From contig NZ_CP013704.1 in the NCBI RefSeq assembly GCF_001936255.1, forward strand, positions 558,001-622,000: a stretch of 64,000 nucleotides of DNA, in the 5' to 3' direction. Source of the stretch: Borrelia anserina Es. GTDB taxonomy: Bacteria > Spirochaetota > Spirochaetia > Borreliales > Borreliaceae. The notes below the pieces were generated by a model that was not told the DNA's origin, searched no databases, and was given only the letters and a program-made list of their open reading frames with translations. Position 1 is the first letter of the stretch, and each line of letters begins with the position of its first letter. Below are positions 25,853 through 35,714 of this stretch, piece after piece. The translations under genes were made by a program, and so were the position numbers.

Positions 25853-26542
25853 TTATTTTACTACAATAGTGCCTAAAAAATCATCATTTTGATCAAAAAC
25901 TTTCTTTAAGTTTTGAAGTTTAGTTCCATTTAATATATAAGCCTTAAGACCAAGCTTAAGTGCCAGTTTGGTTGCTATTGGATCGAATGGTAGGTTTGAA
26001 CCAGGTTCCCAATTGTTTCCAACGATATCTTGTAATTCATTCCAAGTAATATTTTTTAGTCCTTTTGCGTCATTAAATTTTTTTGGATCTTTATCATAAA
26101 TTTGATTTACGTTGGTTAAGTTAATTATTTCAGCTGATTTAAACCTTTCGGCAAACTTTACAGCGATGTAGTCTGTTGAGAATCCTGCTTTCCATCCTGA
26201 TGCAACTAATATTTGTCCTTTAAAGTTAAAATCTTGAGTTGGATCACTTACTATATTATCAATGCAGAATGGTTGCATTGCTTTGCTTATAAGTTTGGCA
26301 TTCAGTTTGGTTGCCATTATTCCAATCTCATCGAGTTCATGATTTTTAAAATTGGGATTGATTTGTTTATAAGCATCTTGGTATTCTCTTGCTGTTTTGC
26401 CTCCTCCTGTGATTAAGATAATTTTTCTTTTATTATCTTTTTGTACCCATTGAAAAATAAGATTTTTAAGATTTTTAATATATTTTATGTTTATTTTATT
26501 GGGATTGATTATGCTACCCCCAAGGCTAATTATTTTTATCAT
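25853..26542 (-). CDS. pyrH: UMP kinase, archaeal-type
   Basis: This 229-residue amino-acid-kinase-fold protein phosphorylates UMP to UDP. It has the glycine-rich start IISLGGSIINP, the ITGGGKTAREYQDA loop, and the LTNVNQIYDKDPKKF segment. Its short length, the sequence around GWKAGFSTDYIAVKFAE and the FDPIATKLA motif fit the archaeal UMP kinase subfamily better than E. coli PyrH. The product feeds UTP and CTP synthesis, and pyrG lies about 2 kb away. It reads into the tRNA-Leu gene on the minus strand. Confidence 0.88.
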   Translation of the reverse strand: MIKIISLGGSIINPNKINIKYIKNLKNLIFQWVQKDNKRKIILITGGGKTAREYQDAYKQINPNFKNHELDEIGIMATKLNAKLISKAMQPFCIDNIVSDPTQDFNFKGQILVASGWKAGFSTDYIAVKFAERFKSAEIINLTNVNQIYDKDPKKFNDAKGLKNITWNELQDIVGNNWEPGSNLPFDPIATKLALKLGLKAYILNGTKLQNLKKVFDQNDDFLGTIVVK

Positions 26543-26770
26543 TTAAATTCCTTGTTCTTTAAGTTCTATCTGTTTCTTTAATTTGTATTATATAGTATAT
26601 TTATATCTAGTTTTTTGGAAAAGATATTTTAAATCATATAAGCTTATTAATTATGTTGTACGATGTTTATACAATATTTCCTTATATCTTATAATTAAGA
26701 GTATTTAGTATATTCAATTGTTGATACAGTCTTTTTATTTATTAGGTTTGTGTTTATTTGGGAGGGTTTT

Positions 26771-27835
26771 ATGTATAAGTACAAGGTCTCTGTGATTATT
26801 TGTTTTTTTAATTCTGAGAGTACCCTTGAAGTGATTATAAAAAATGCTGTTAATCAAACATTAAGAGATAAAGAAATTATATTGGTGAATGATGGTTCTT
26901 ACGATAACAGTTTAAACCTAGCTCAAAAATATGCTGATCAATATGATTTTGTGAAGATTATTAGTCAGAAAAATTTAGGAATAGCTGCTTCTAGGAATAT
27001 TGGACTTGAAAAGTCTGAGGGAGAATATATAATTTACTGGGATAGTGATGATTCTGTTGAGAGTACTATGCTTGAAGTATTATATAATAGGGCAAAGGCT
27101 GATAATTCAGATGTTGTTTGTTCTCAGTTTTATATTTACTTTCTTGCAAGAAATATTAAAAGAAAATCTGCGCTTCCTTTTCCAAATTATCCAATAGCTG
27201 GAGAAGTTGCTTTTAAAAATTTATTATTGACTGTTTTTGCTAGCTTTTGTAAGAAAAATTTTGTTGTGGGTACATTTTGGGATAAACTGATTAGGAGAGA
27301 TTTAATAATAAAGAATAATATTAAGGTAAATGATGTAATATTAGAAGACATAGTTTGTATGGTGCATATTTTTTTAAAAGCAGATAAAGTTTCTTTTGTA
27401 AATAATTATTTTTATACTAATTTTCAGCGGATGGGAAGGGCCAGTTCATCTATTAGTGTAATTAGTAAACTTAGTGTATCCCTTAAGGTTGTAGAGAATT
27501 TTCTAAGGGACGAAGGACTGTTTGAAAAATATTTTGAATATTATAAAAAGTTTTATTTGCAGCTTTACTATTATATTTCTTTTAAGCAGGTTTATATTAT
27601 AGGTTGTCATATTAAGGATCGACTTGTTTATAAGGCATATAAAGAGAAACTTATTTCTGTTCTTAATGAAGTTCGTAATTCTAAGGAGTTTCAAAGCTAT
27701 TATTCAAGTCTGAAGGGTTCCAGGTTCAGTGAGATTCAAATTTTACCAAGAATGATGTTGAAGGTTTGGCATTTTAGTTCAAGACTTTATGTTAATTTTT
27801 CTCTATTTATTTATAGATTTTTTTTAAAGAATTAG
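26771..27835 (+). CDS. family 2 glycosyltransferase
   Basis: A 354-residue GT-A fold enzyme that transfers a sugar from a nucleotide donor, probably to a membrane glycolipid or surface glycan. The N-terminal catalytic domain shows KVSVIICFFNSESTLEVIIK, EIILVNDGSYDNS, and the metal-binding YWDSDDSVES (DxD type); the C-terminal third is basic and aromatic. The frame opens at a GTG (26750), but a GGGAGG ribosome site is placed for the ATG at 26771, and the family motif starts right after it. Position matches the gene annotated lgtD in B. burgdorferi. Substrate cannot be told from sequence. Confidence 0.9.
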   Translation: MYKYKVSVIICFFNSESTLEVIIKNAVNQTLRDKEIILVNDGSYDNSLNLAQKYADQYDFVKIISQKNLGIAASRNIGLEKSEGEYIIYWDSDDSVESTMLEVLYNRAKADNSDVVCSQFYIYFLARNIKRKSALPFPNYPIAGEVAFKNLLLTVFASFCKKNFVVGTFWDKLIRRDLIIKNNIKVNDVILEDIVCMVHIFLKADKVSFVNNYFYTNFQRMGRASSSISVISKLSVSLKVVENFLRDEGLFEKYFEYYKKFYLQLYYYISFKQVYIIGCHIKDRLVYKAYKEKLISVLNEVRNSKEFQSYYSSLKGSRFSEIQILPRMMLKVWHFSSRLYVNFSLFIYRFFLKN

Positions 27836-27896
27836 TGTTTTATTCTTGTGTTTATTATAAACTCCTTTTAAAATTAGTATAAAGAGAGAAGTTTAA

Positions 27897-28171
27897 TTGA
27901 AATTAGCATTTATAGGTGTTTCATTTTTTTATTATAATACTAAATTTTATTCAGATTTGAATTTAAATTATTTGATGCTTTTCAAGAACATGATAGAAAA
28001 AATTGTTCTTTTTAAGCTTTTTGGTGGATTCTTAGGTGCATAAAAGAGAGAAAAGTTTTTTAATTCTTTAAAAGTTTTTCCAGGAGATCCTCTAAATTTG
28101 TTTTTTTAAAGGATGTTATTCTTTTTTTGGTGTTGGTATTTGTATTTATTTTTTATACATTTCATTCTTAG
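27897..28171 (+). pseudogene. probable remnant of a small gene
   Basis: A reading frame with an AGAGAAG ribosome-like site starts at TTG 27897 (LKLAFIGVSFFYYNTKFYS) and runs 48 codons to a TAA. The same frame continues sensibly beyond the stop (KREKFFNSLKVFPGDPLNLF). After a poly-T tract a +1-type shift leads into a hydrophobic segment (VILFLVLVFVFIFYTFHS) ending at 28171. One stop and one frameshift would restore a protein of about 90 residues with a C-terminal membrane helix. The original function is unknown, and chance is possible because the DNA is AT-rich. Confidence 0.4.
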
Positions 28172-28444
28172 AGTAAATAATAATTATGTATTTGTATGAA
28201 GTAAGTATTGCTATCTCATGGCTAGCAGTTTTTATTAAGATAATGTTTTTGGGATAGTTTTTGTTTGTATATAAATTATTATTATGAAAAATTTATTTTT
28301 ATAAAAACATAGAAAATATTATTCTTAAATTTATAAATCTTTTTGTAATTTATATGTTACCTAAACAATTATGGTACTAAAGATTTTGATTTAAGTATTT
28401 TTAAGTGTTAATAATTGATTATTGGGTTTTTTTGGAGAGTGTTA
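28172..28444 (+). other. non-coding region before pyrG
   Basis: With the remnant before it, this makes a gap of about 600 bp without an intact gene. It is very AT-rich. I see no RNA gene; a GGAGAG ribosome site just before 28445 belongs to pyrG. No promoter could be assigned with confidence. Confidence 0.35.
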
Positions 28445-30055
28445 ATGATAGATAATCTAAAAATTTTGGTAGTAACAGGTGGTGTGATTTCTGGGATAGG
28501 TAAGGGAGTTACATCTGCAAGTATTGCACGATTATTTAAGGACGATTTGAAGATAACACCAATTAAATGTGATGGTTATTTAAATACTGACCCTGGAACC
28601 ATTAATCCTGTTGAGCATGGAGAGGTATTTGTTCTTGATGATGGTGGAGAAGTTGATATGGATTTTGGTCATTATGAAAGATTTTTAAATCTGAATTCTA
28701 AGTCTAATTGGAACATTACAATGGGAAAGATATATAAAAATATTCTTGAAAATGAAAGACATGGAAAATATTTAGGCAGAACTGTGCAGCTTATTCCTCA
28801 TGTTACTGATGAGATTAGAGATACAATTTTTAAGATTGCCAAAGAAGAGTGCAGTGAACTTTTGGTAATTGAGATTGGTGGCACTGTAGGAGACATGGAA
28901 AATATTTTGTTTATTGAGACGATGAGACAGATAAGATATAAGATTGGGATTGATAGTATTGCTTTTGTGCACTTGACTTATATTCCAAATCCTGCTGGGA
29001 TAAATGAGCAGAAATCTAAGCCTACTCAACAGAGTGTGAAAACTTTAAATAAAGCCGGAATTTTTCCAGATTTAATTATTGCAAGAAGTTCTCAACTTCT
29101 GACAAAGCAGATGAGACAGAAGATAGCAATGTTTTGTAATGTTGATGAGATGTCCATTATTGATAATACTGATGTTTCAACTATTTATGAAATACCTATA
29201 TCTTTTTATAAACAGGGATTACATGAGATTTTGGGTTCAAAGTTGAAAATAAATGTTAAACCTAAGGTGGATAGTCTTGAGCAATTAGTAGGTGTAATAA
29301 AGAGGAATCTTATCTTTCCTCAGAAGGTCGTGAATATCGCTGTTTGTGGCAAATATACTAATCTTGGCGATTCTTATGCATCAATATTTGAGTCTTTAAC
29401 TCATGTGTCTGCTAATTTAGATATTTTAGTTAAGACTATCGTGATTGATAGCACTGATTTTGATGAAGAGATGTTAAAAGGTATAGATGGTATAGTAGTG
29501 CCTGGTGGGTTTGGGAGTAGAGGATATGAAGGTAAAATTCGTGCAATTAGATATGCTCGAGAAAATAATATTCCTTTTCTTGGCATTTGTCTTGGTATGC
29601 AACTTGCAATAATTGAGTTTGCACGTAATGTTTGTGGAATACTTGATGCTGATACTGAAGAGAATTTGTCTGAGGAGCATTCTACATTTAGTTCTATAAC
29701 TCCTGTGATTCACTTATTGACTGAGCAAAAGGAACTTAAGGATAAGGGTGCTACAATGCGACTTGGAGGATATCCTGTTTTGTTAAAGAGAGATACACTT
29801 GCTTTTAAGCTTTATGGAAGTGAGATGATTGTTGAGAGGTTTAGGCATAGGTATGAAGTGAATAATGATTATCTTGATTTGTTTAATAAGCATGGTCTTA
29901 TTGTATCTGGAGTTTCTGAAGATTCCCAAATAGTAAAGATAATAGAAGTACCAAAAAATAGGTTTTTTGTGGCTTGTCAATTTCATCCTGAGCTTATTAC
30001 AAGGTTGGAAAGCCCATCTAAGCTTTTTGTAGGATTAGTAAAAGCATGCCTTTGA
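28445..30055 (+). CDS. pyrG: CTP synthase
   Basis: PyrG turns UTP into CTP using glutamine. The 536-residue protein has the synthetase domain ([58 protein letters not shown]) and a C-terminal class I glutamine amidotransferase domain. The latter has nucleophilic Cys in GICLGMQLA and the His/Glu pair in QFHPEL. GGAGAG stands before ATG 28445; the frame opens ten codons earlier at a TTG with no ribosome site. It completes a pyrimidine-salvage pair with pyrH nearby. Confidence 0.96.
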   Translation: MIDNLKILVVTGGVISGIGKGVTSASIARLFKDDLKITPIKCDGYLNTDPGTINPVEHGEVFVLDDGGEVDMDFGHYERFLNLNSKSNWNITMGKIYKNILENERHGKYLGRTVQLIPHVTDEIRDTIFKIAKEECSELLVIEIGGTVGDMENILFIETMRQIRYKIGIDSIAFVHLTYIPNPAGINEQKSKPTQQSVKTLNKAGIFPDLIIARSSQLLTKQMRQKIAMFCNVDEMSIIDNTDVSTIYEIPISFYKQGLHEILGSKLKINVKPKVDSLEQLVGVIKRNLIFPQKVVNIAVCGKYTNLGDSYASIFESLTHVSANLDILVKTIVIDSTDFDEEMLKGIDGIVVPGGFGSRGYEGKIRAIRYARENNIPFLGICLGMQLAIIEFARNVCGILDADTEENLSEEHSTFSSITPVIHLLTEQKELKDKGATMRLGGYPVLLKRDTLAFKLYGSEMIVERFRHRYEVNNDYLDLFNKHGLIVSGVSEDSQIVKIIEVPKNRFFVACQFHPELITRLESPSKLFVGLVKACL

Positions 30056-30078
30056 TTTTTTCAAGTTATGTTATTTGG

Positions 30079-30119
30079 ATTAATTTATTAAATTAATTTC
30101 ATTAATTTAATAAATTAAT
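30079..30119. repeat. perfect 19-bp AT-only inverted repeat after pyrG
   Basis: ATTAATTTATTAAATTAAT is followed by TTC and its exact complement. It lies 24 bases after the pyrG stop and about 45 bases before the next start. It could end the pyrG transcript or act as a protein-binding palindrome, although a terminator normally has G:C pairs. Confidence 0.6.
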
Positions 30120-30164
30120 ATAATCTATAAGTGTATTTCTTTAAGAAAATTTGTTGGGGGGATA

Positions 30165-30752
30165 ATGAAGGAGCATGATGTTAAAAAGGCAATTTTGATG
30201 AAAAGATTAGTCAAATATTTCTTTGATGAGCTTAAATATAGAATGAAAATACCTTGTCTTAGACCTAATAATAAAGATATGAGTAAAAAGTATATATTAC
30301 TTAATCTTTTAAGGAAAATAGCTAGTCTTCCATTTAATAAACAATATGAAATTGAGGAACAATTTCCTCTTGATATTTCAGGAAGGGGCATGCTTACAGA
30401 TGCAGTGCTCATTAAGAGATTGGATTATGAAAGATGTATTATTGCTGGTATTGTTGAGGCAAAAGCAGATCATGTAGACCTTGAGTATGAACTTAGTCGG
30501 TTTTTGATTCAAAGCGGTAAGATTAATGTTCTTTTTTGGCAACCTAGGAGAGTTATTTTAAAGCAGGATGAGGACTTGATTGTATTAGATGCAGATGATA
30601 TTTTTAATCTTGATAATGATTTTTATTTGCCAGTGGTTAAAGAGAAGCTAGAAGATTTTATTAATATTTTTATGAAATTTTTCTCTTATGAGCATGTTTT
30701 GTTTGAGTATAATAAAATGTACAGTAAATATTCTTTAGTTAAAAACAAGTAA
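30165..30752 (+). CDS. candidate PD-(D/E)XK nuclease-like protein
   Basis: The 195-residue protein has no signal peptide or membrane helix. A central block reads SGRGMLTDAVLIKR, then IIAGIVEAKADHVDLEYELS, then INVLFWQPRRVIL. Asp in TDAV and the E-x-K in IVEAKAD, separated by about 17 residues on adjacent predicted strands, match the PD-(D/E)XK nuclease core as seen in the N-terminal part of type I restriction subunits. The following Q-S-G-K and the helix are also consistent. It has a GGGGGG ribosome site and stands alone between pyrG and an mcp gene. The family assignment is inference from this one motif; no methyltransferase or other restriction partner is nearby. Confidence 0.6.
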   Translation: MKEHDVKKAILMKRLVKYFFDELKYRMKIPCLRPNNKDMSKKYILLNLLRKIASLPFNKQYEIEEQFPLDISGRGMLTDAVLIKRLDYERCIIAGIVEAKADHVDLEYELSRFLIQSGKINVLFWQPRRVILKQDEDLIVLDADDIFNLDNDFYLPVVKEKLEDFINIFMKFFSYEHVLFEYNKMYSKYSLVKNK

Positions 30753-30929
30753 TTTATTATTTATATGCAATTTTATTGGTGATGTGGAAAGTATTATTTA
30801 GCTATTTTATGTTAGGTTTAATTTTATAAGTTTGTGTTAAAATATCTTTTCTTGAGTGTTCTTCTTAATTTATTGCATTAAAGTACGTTGATGTTGTTAG
30901 AAAATTATTTTTTGTGGTAGAATTTTTTC

Positions 30930-32111
30930 ATGTATAAATTTTCATTTTTTGGTAGTAAAAAATCTGATGGGTCTGAATCATTTAAAAACGATTTGTTGAG
31001 TGATATTGAGGATGATAGTAAAGATTTAAATGTATGTGAATATACAATCCCTGTTAAAGAGATAATAAAGGGAGTGTATCACGCTAAGTCTTCTATTAGT
31101 AATGTTTTAGTCCATATTGAGTTTTTATGTAATAATTTATTTTCTAGCTTTGAGAGTATTGACAAGGTCTTTGGGTCACTTATTGAGAGAGCAAATGATG
31201 CTCGTAATCAGGTAAGTATTATTTTCGAAGATCTTGAGAAGAATAATGAAGAGAAATTGAAAAGTGTTAGTACTGTTATTGTAGGTGTTCAAGGAAGCCT
31301 AGAGACAATCAATAATTTTTTAGGTGCAACTAATATGATTTCTCTTAATGCTAAGCTTGAAGCAGCAAGAGCAAAAGAGTACGGAAAAGGATTTTCTGTT
31401 GTTGCTGATGAGATTAAGCGACTCTCGGATCAGGCAAAGAATGTTATGAATATGATTTCCGTTAAGGAAATTGAACAAGTATCTAAGGATTTAGTTTCTA
31501 ATAATATTAAGAAATTGCAGTTAGATATTGATAGCTTTTTCTCAAGTTTGATTGAAGAGCTTACTTCTATTGAAGATTTATTCAAGCATTTTGTTGGGCA
31601 GCAAAACGATTTTTCAACATTAATTAGTGATCTTGAGAATGTTGAATCTAACGTTTCTTACTTGGCAAGGAGTTGTGATTCTTTATCTAGTTTTAAAGCT
31701 TTTATGTATTCTAATGATGAGTTTTTAAAGGAATTGGAATTTAGCATTTCAGAACAGATGTCTTGGATGAGTATTGTAAGATCAATTGTTGAGAATCAAA
31801 AAATGATGGCAATTCAAACTGATCCTATGAAACATGGGTTTGGATTGTTTTATAAGGGATTTATTCCAAATGTTCATGAGGTCAAGGAAATTTGGGAGAA
31901 TATTTATTCTTGTTATTTAGATATTCATAAACTTGTTGTTGAAATAATAAAAGTGTTTGCACATGATAATTCTAGTAATTTGGACTTGAAGCGAGCAAAG
32001 GATTTTTTGGTACAAGCTGAAGGTTTATCAGATGAAATTATTAGCAAACTTGAGTCTGTTAAAAAAATAGTAGTTGAATGTGAAAATCAGGGTATTAAAG
32101 TTTTTGCATAG
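30930..32111 (+). CDS. mcp: cytosolic methyl-accepting chemotaxis protein
   Basis: A 393-residue chemoreceptor without membrane segments. The signalling-tip motif is present near residues 130-165: INNFLGATNMISLNAKLEAA followed by EYGKGFSVVADEIKRLS. The flanking helices are short, so the hairpin is a reduced type. The C-terminal third (MSWMSIVRSIVENQKMMAIQ, then KHGFGLFYKG, then NIYSCYLDIHKLV) resembles the spacing of chemoreceptor zinc-binding (CZB) domains, with altered ligand residues. It should feed a CheA/CheW array in the cytoplasm and may sense an intracellular signal. By position it corresponds to mcp1 (BB0578). Confidence 0.88.
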   Translation: MYKFSFFGSKKSDGSESFKNDLLSDIEDDSKDLNVCEYTIPVKEIIKGVYHAKSSISNVLVHIEFLCNNLFSSFESIDKVFGSLIERANDARNQVSIIFEDLEKNNEEKLKSVSTVIVGVQGSLETINNFLGATNMISLNAKLEAARAKEYGKGFSVVADEIKRLSDQAKNVMNMISVKEIEQVSKDLVSNNIKKLQLDIDSFFSSLIEELTSIEDLFKHFVGQQNDFSTLISDLENVESNVSYLARSCDSLSSFKAFMYSNDEFLKELEFSISEQMSWMSIVRSIVENQKMMAIQTDPMKHGFGLFYKGFIPNVHEVKEIWENIYSCYLDIHKLVVEIIKVFAHDNSSNLDLKRAKDFLVQAEGLSDEIISKLESVKKIVVECENQGIKVFA

Positions 32112-32259
32112 TTTTTCATTTATTTTAATTGTTTTTATTAATTTAGATTTTTAAGTGATTTAAGCTCTCTATTTAAGGGTTTATTATTTAATATTCTGTT
32201 TTAAGCATAAAGTATATCTATGCAAAATTAATTTTAATTTTGATAAAATAAGTATAAGT

Positions 32260-35200
32260 ATGGATTTAAAAGTTAAGTTTATTCATTTGCATGTGCATTC
32301 AGATTATTCTCTTTTAGATGGAGCTGCTAAGATTACAGATATTGTAGCAAAGGCAAAAAAATGTAATATGTCTCATATTGCATTAACAGATCATGGTAAT
32401 CTTTTTGGTGCTGTTAGATTTTACAGAGAAGCAAAAAGGGTAGGAATAAGACCCATAATTGGTATTGAAGCTTATATGTCAAGTACTCCAAAGACTATAA
32501 AGAAAAATGATGAACTAGGGAAACCTTATTATCATTTAATTCTTCTTGCAAAGAATGAGTTAGGCTATAAGAATTTGTTAAAATTGACAAGTATTTCTTA
32601 TCTTGAGGGATTTTATTACCGTCCAAGGATCGATAAGAATGATATTGAAAAATATTCTCAGGGACTTATTTGCACTTCTGCATGTATTGGTGGGATTATT
32701 CCGCAGTTAATTCTTGCAAATAGGTTTGATGATGCAAAAAATACAATTCTTTGGTTTAAGAGTGTTTTTGGTGATGATTTTTATCTTGAACTTCAGCGTC
32801 ATGGGATTAAACAGCAGGATATAGTAAATGAAAAGTTAATCGCTTATTCTAGAGAACTTAATATCCCACTAACTATAGCTAATGATTCTCATTATGTGAA
32901 TAAGGAAGATGCGATGGCTCAAGACATTATTGTCTGCATTGGAACGGGTGCTAAGAGAAGTGATCCTAATAGACTTAAAATGGAGACAGATGAGTTTTAT
33001 ATTAAATCTCAAGAAGAGATGTGTGAACTCTTTAAGGATTTGCCAGGAGCTTTAGCAAATACTTTAAAGATTGCTGAAAAGTGTAATGAATTTGAGATTA
33101 AATTTCCAGGTCCTATTTTCCCTGAATATCAGGTGCCTAGTGAGTTTGCTACTCTTAGTCAGTATTTAGAGTATTTAACACTTGAAGGTTTAAAGTTTAG
33201 ATATGCAAATGTAACTGATAGTATTAAGGAGCGTGCTTTTTATGAACTCTCAACAATCATTAAGATGGGATTTGAGGCGTATTTTTTAATTGTTTGGGAT
33301 TTCATAAAATTTGCACATGATAATAGTATTCCAGTTGGTCCTGGGCGTGGTTCTGGAGCTGGTTCTATTGTTGCATATGCTCTTAGAATTACTGATATTG
33401 ATCCTTTAAAATATAATCTACTTTTTGAGAGATTTTTAAATCCTGAACGTGTGTCTATGCCTGATTTTGACATTGATTTTTGCTTTGAAGGTAGAGATGA
33501 AGTTATAAAATATGTTACAAGAAGGTATGGTGAGGATAAGGTTGCACAGATAATTACTTTTGGGACTTTAAAGCCTAAGGCTGTCTTTAAAGATGTAGGA
33601 AGAGTTCTAGATATTCCTTTTGCTCAGTCTAATGAACTTACTAAGCTTATTCCTGATGGTCCGAAAGTTTCCTTAAGAGAAGTTTTTGAGGATGGGTCTT
33701 TAAAGGCGTATTTTAATAAAGGTTCTATTTATAATGAATTAATGGAAGTGGCGCTTGTTCTTGAAGGCATGAATAGACATGTTTCAACTCATGCGGCAGG
33801 TATTGTTATTTCTAGGACGCCTTTAACAGATTATGTTCCGCTTTATAAGGATTATAAGCAAGACACGATTTCTACACAGTATACTATGGATTTGCTAGAA
33901 GATTGTGGTCTTGTGAAGATGGATTTCCTTGGGCTTAAGACATTAACTTTAATAAAGAATGCAGAAAATCTTATTAGAATTACTAATCCTGACTTTAGCA
34001 TTGCTAATATTTCTGATAGTGATGAGAAAACTTTTAAGATGCTTTCTGAAGGGCGTAGTGCTTCTGTTTTTCAATTTGAATCTGAAGGTATGCAGCAAGT
34101 TTTAAGAGAAGCAAAACCTGACAGTATTGAAGATTTAATTGCTTTAAATGCACTTTATCGTCCAGGTCCTATGCAGTTTATACCTCAGTTTATTGCAGCT
34201 AAGACAGGAAATAGGCAGATTAAATATCCTCATCCAGATTTAAAAGAAGTTTTAAAGCCAACATATGGGGTTATTGTTTATCAAGAACAGGTTATGGAAG
34301 TTGCAAGGATTATTGGCGGATTTTCTCTTGGGAAAGCAGATATTTTAAGACGTGCAATGGGAAAGAAGAAAGAAGATGAAATGAATAAAATGAAAGTTGA
34401 TTTTATAAAAGGTGCTGTTAGTAAAGGTTATGATGAAACTCTTGCAAATGATATATTTGAACTTTTAAAGCCCTTTGCTGGTTATGGCTTTAATAAATCA
34501 CATGCAGCTGCATATTCTTTAATAGCTTATCAAACAGCTTATCTTAAGGCCAATTATCCTGAAAGTTTTATGGCTGCTAACTTAACAAATGAGATTAATA
34601 ATACTGAAAAGCTGTCTTATTATATTGAAGAAGCAAGGTCGATGGGGATCAATGTTTTAAAACCCGATATAAATCAGTCTTTTAAAGAGTTCCGTGTATT
34701 GGGTTCTGATATTTCTTATGGTCTTAATGGTATTAAAAATATTGGGGGTTTAATAGTTGATCTTATAATTACTGAGAGACAAGAGCATGGAGCGTATAAA
34801 TCCTTTGAAGAGTTTATTCGAAGAGTGGATGATAAGGTTATAAATAAAAAATTTCTTGAGACTGCAATAAAGGCTGGTCTTTTTGACAGTCTTGGCCAAA
34901 ATAGAAAAACACTTTTTGAGAATCTTGATAAATTAATAAATTTTGTAGTAAAAGATAAGAATGATAAGAAATTTGGGCAAAATAGTTTATTTGGATCTTT
35001 TGACTCTCAAGATATTACTCAAGAAAGTTTTAGTTATCATTTATTAGAAGAATATTCTTATCCTGAACTTTTAAGATTTGAGAAAGACCTTTTAGGTTTT
35101 TATGTATCTGGACATCCTCTTGATCCTTATAAACTCGAATTAGAACGGTTTACAAACTTTAATATTTTAGAGGAGCTTGCTGTTAAGAAGGATACTATTG

Positions 35201-35703
35201 TTAAGTTTGCTGGTAGTTTAAATTCAGTAAGGGTTATTTATACTAAGAGAAATAACGATAGGATGGCCTTTGGAGTTGTTGAAGATTTGAAAGGCGCAAT
35301 AGACATTGTAGTTTTTACTGCAATTTATGAAAAATATAGACATTTATTAATTGAAGGTGAGGTGATTGGTGTTATAGGTAAGCTTACATTTAATAGAGAT
35401 AAATTTTCAATAGTCGTTGAAAAAGTTTTAAGTATTGAAGAAATTTCTGTTAATAAGATTAATAATCTTCATATTAGATTTTCTAATGAAGGATTAAATG
35501 ATTCGCATCTTCTTTATTCTTTAAAGGATAAGATCTTTGATCTTGAAGATAATACTGGATTTTCACATGTTTATCTTTATTTAAAAAACGATGATAAAAT
35601 CTTGAAGCTTAAGATGGATTTAACCTTAAACTTTAAGCCTGATGAGTTTAAACTTAATGAGTTGAGATGTCATAAAATAGTAGAGGATATTTGGGTTGAT
35701 TAG
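32260..35703 (+). CDS. dnaE: DNA polymerase III alpha subunit
   Basis: DnaE is the replicative polymerase subunit. The 1147-residue protein has the N-terminal PHP domain (FIHLHVHSDYSLLDGAAKI, ALTDHGNLFGAVRFY) and the polymerase palm with its acidic triad (VGPGRGSGAGSIVAYAL, MPDFDIDFCFEGRDEV). Then come the fingers (LNALYRPGPMQFIP, ADILRRAMGKK, FNKSHAAAYSLIAYQTAYLK), the helix-hairpin-helix region and a C-terminal OB fold (TIVKFAGSLNSVRVIYTKRN). Length and domain order are normal for DnaE1. Its TAG is embedded in the AGGAGG that serves the next gene. Confidence 0.97.
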   Translation: MDLKVKFIHLHVHSDYSLLDGAAKITDIVAKAKKCNMSHIALTDHGNLFGAVRFYREAKRVGIRPIIGIEAYMSSTPKTIKKNDELGKPYYHLILLAKNELGYKNLLKLTSISYLEGFYYRPRIDKNDIEKYSQGLICTSACIGGIIPQLILANRFDDAKNTILWFKSVFGDDFYLELQRHGIKQQDIVNEKLIAYSRELNIPLTIANDSHYVNKEDAMAQDIIVCIGTGAKRSDPNRLKMETDEFYIKSQEEMCELFKDLPGALANTLKIAEKCNEFEIKFPGPIFPEYQVPSEFATLSQYLEYLTLEGLKFRYANVTDSIKERAFYELSTIIKMGFEAYFLIVWDFIKFAHDNSIPVGPGRGSGAGSIVAYALRITDIDPLKYNLLFERFLNPERVSMPDFDIDFCFEGRDEVIKYVTRRYGEDKVAQIITFGTLKPKAVFKDVGRVLDIPFAQSNELTKLIPDGPKVSLREVFEDGSLKAYFNKGSIYNELMEVALVLEGMNRHVSTHAAGIVISRTPLTDYVPLYKDYKQDTISTQYTMDLLEDCGLVKMDFLGLKTLTLIKNAENLIRITNPDFSIANISDSDEKTFKMLSEGRSASVFQFESEGMQQVLREAKPDSIEDLIALNALYRPGPMQFIPQFIAAKTGNRQIKYPHPDLKEVLKPTYGVIVYQEQVMEVARIIGGFSLGKADILRRAMGKKKEDEMNKMKVDFIKGAVSKGYDETLANDIFELLKPFAGYGFNKSHAAAYSLIAYQTAYLKANYPESFMAANLTNEINNTEKLSYYIEEARSMGINVLKPDINQSFKEFRVLGSDISYGLNGIKNIGGLIVDLIITERQEHGAYKSFEEFIRRVDDKVINKKFLETAIKAGLFDSLGQNRKTLFENLDKLINFVVKDKNDKKFGQNSLFGSFDSQDITQESFSYHLLEEYSYPELLRFEKDLLGFYVSGHPLDPYKLELERFTNFNILEELAVKKDTIVKFAGSLNSVRVIYTKRNNDRMAFGVVEDLKGAIDIVVFTAIYEKYRHLLIEGEVIGVIGKLTFNRDKFSIVVEKVLSIEEISVNKINNLHIRFSNEGLNDSHLLYSLKDKIFDLEDNTGFSHVYLYLKNDDKILKLKMDLTLNFKPDEFKLNELRCHKIVEDIWVD

Positions 35704-35707
35704 GAGG
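35702..35707 (+). promoter_or_regulatory. ribosome-binding site for the GTG-started YggT gene
   Basis: A full AGGAGG begins inside the dnaE stop codon and sits seven bases before a GTG at 35715. This decides the non-ATG start and couples the gene to dnaE. Confidence 0.75.
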
Positions 35708-35714
35708 ATTTTTT

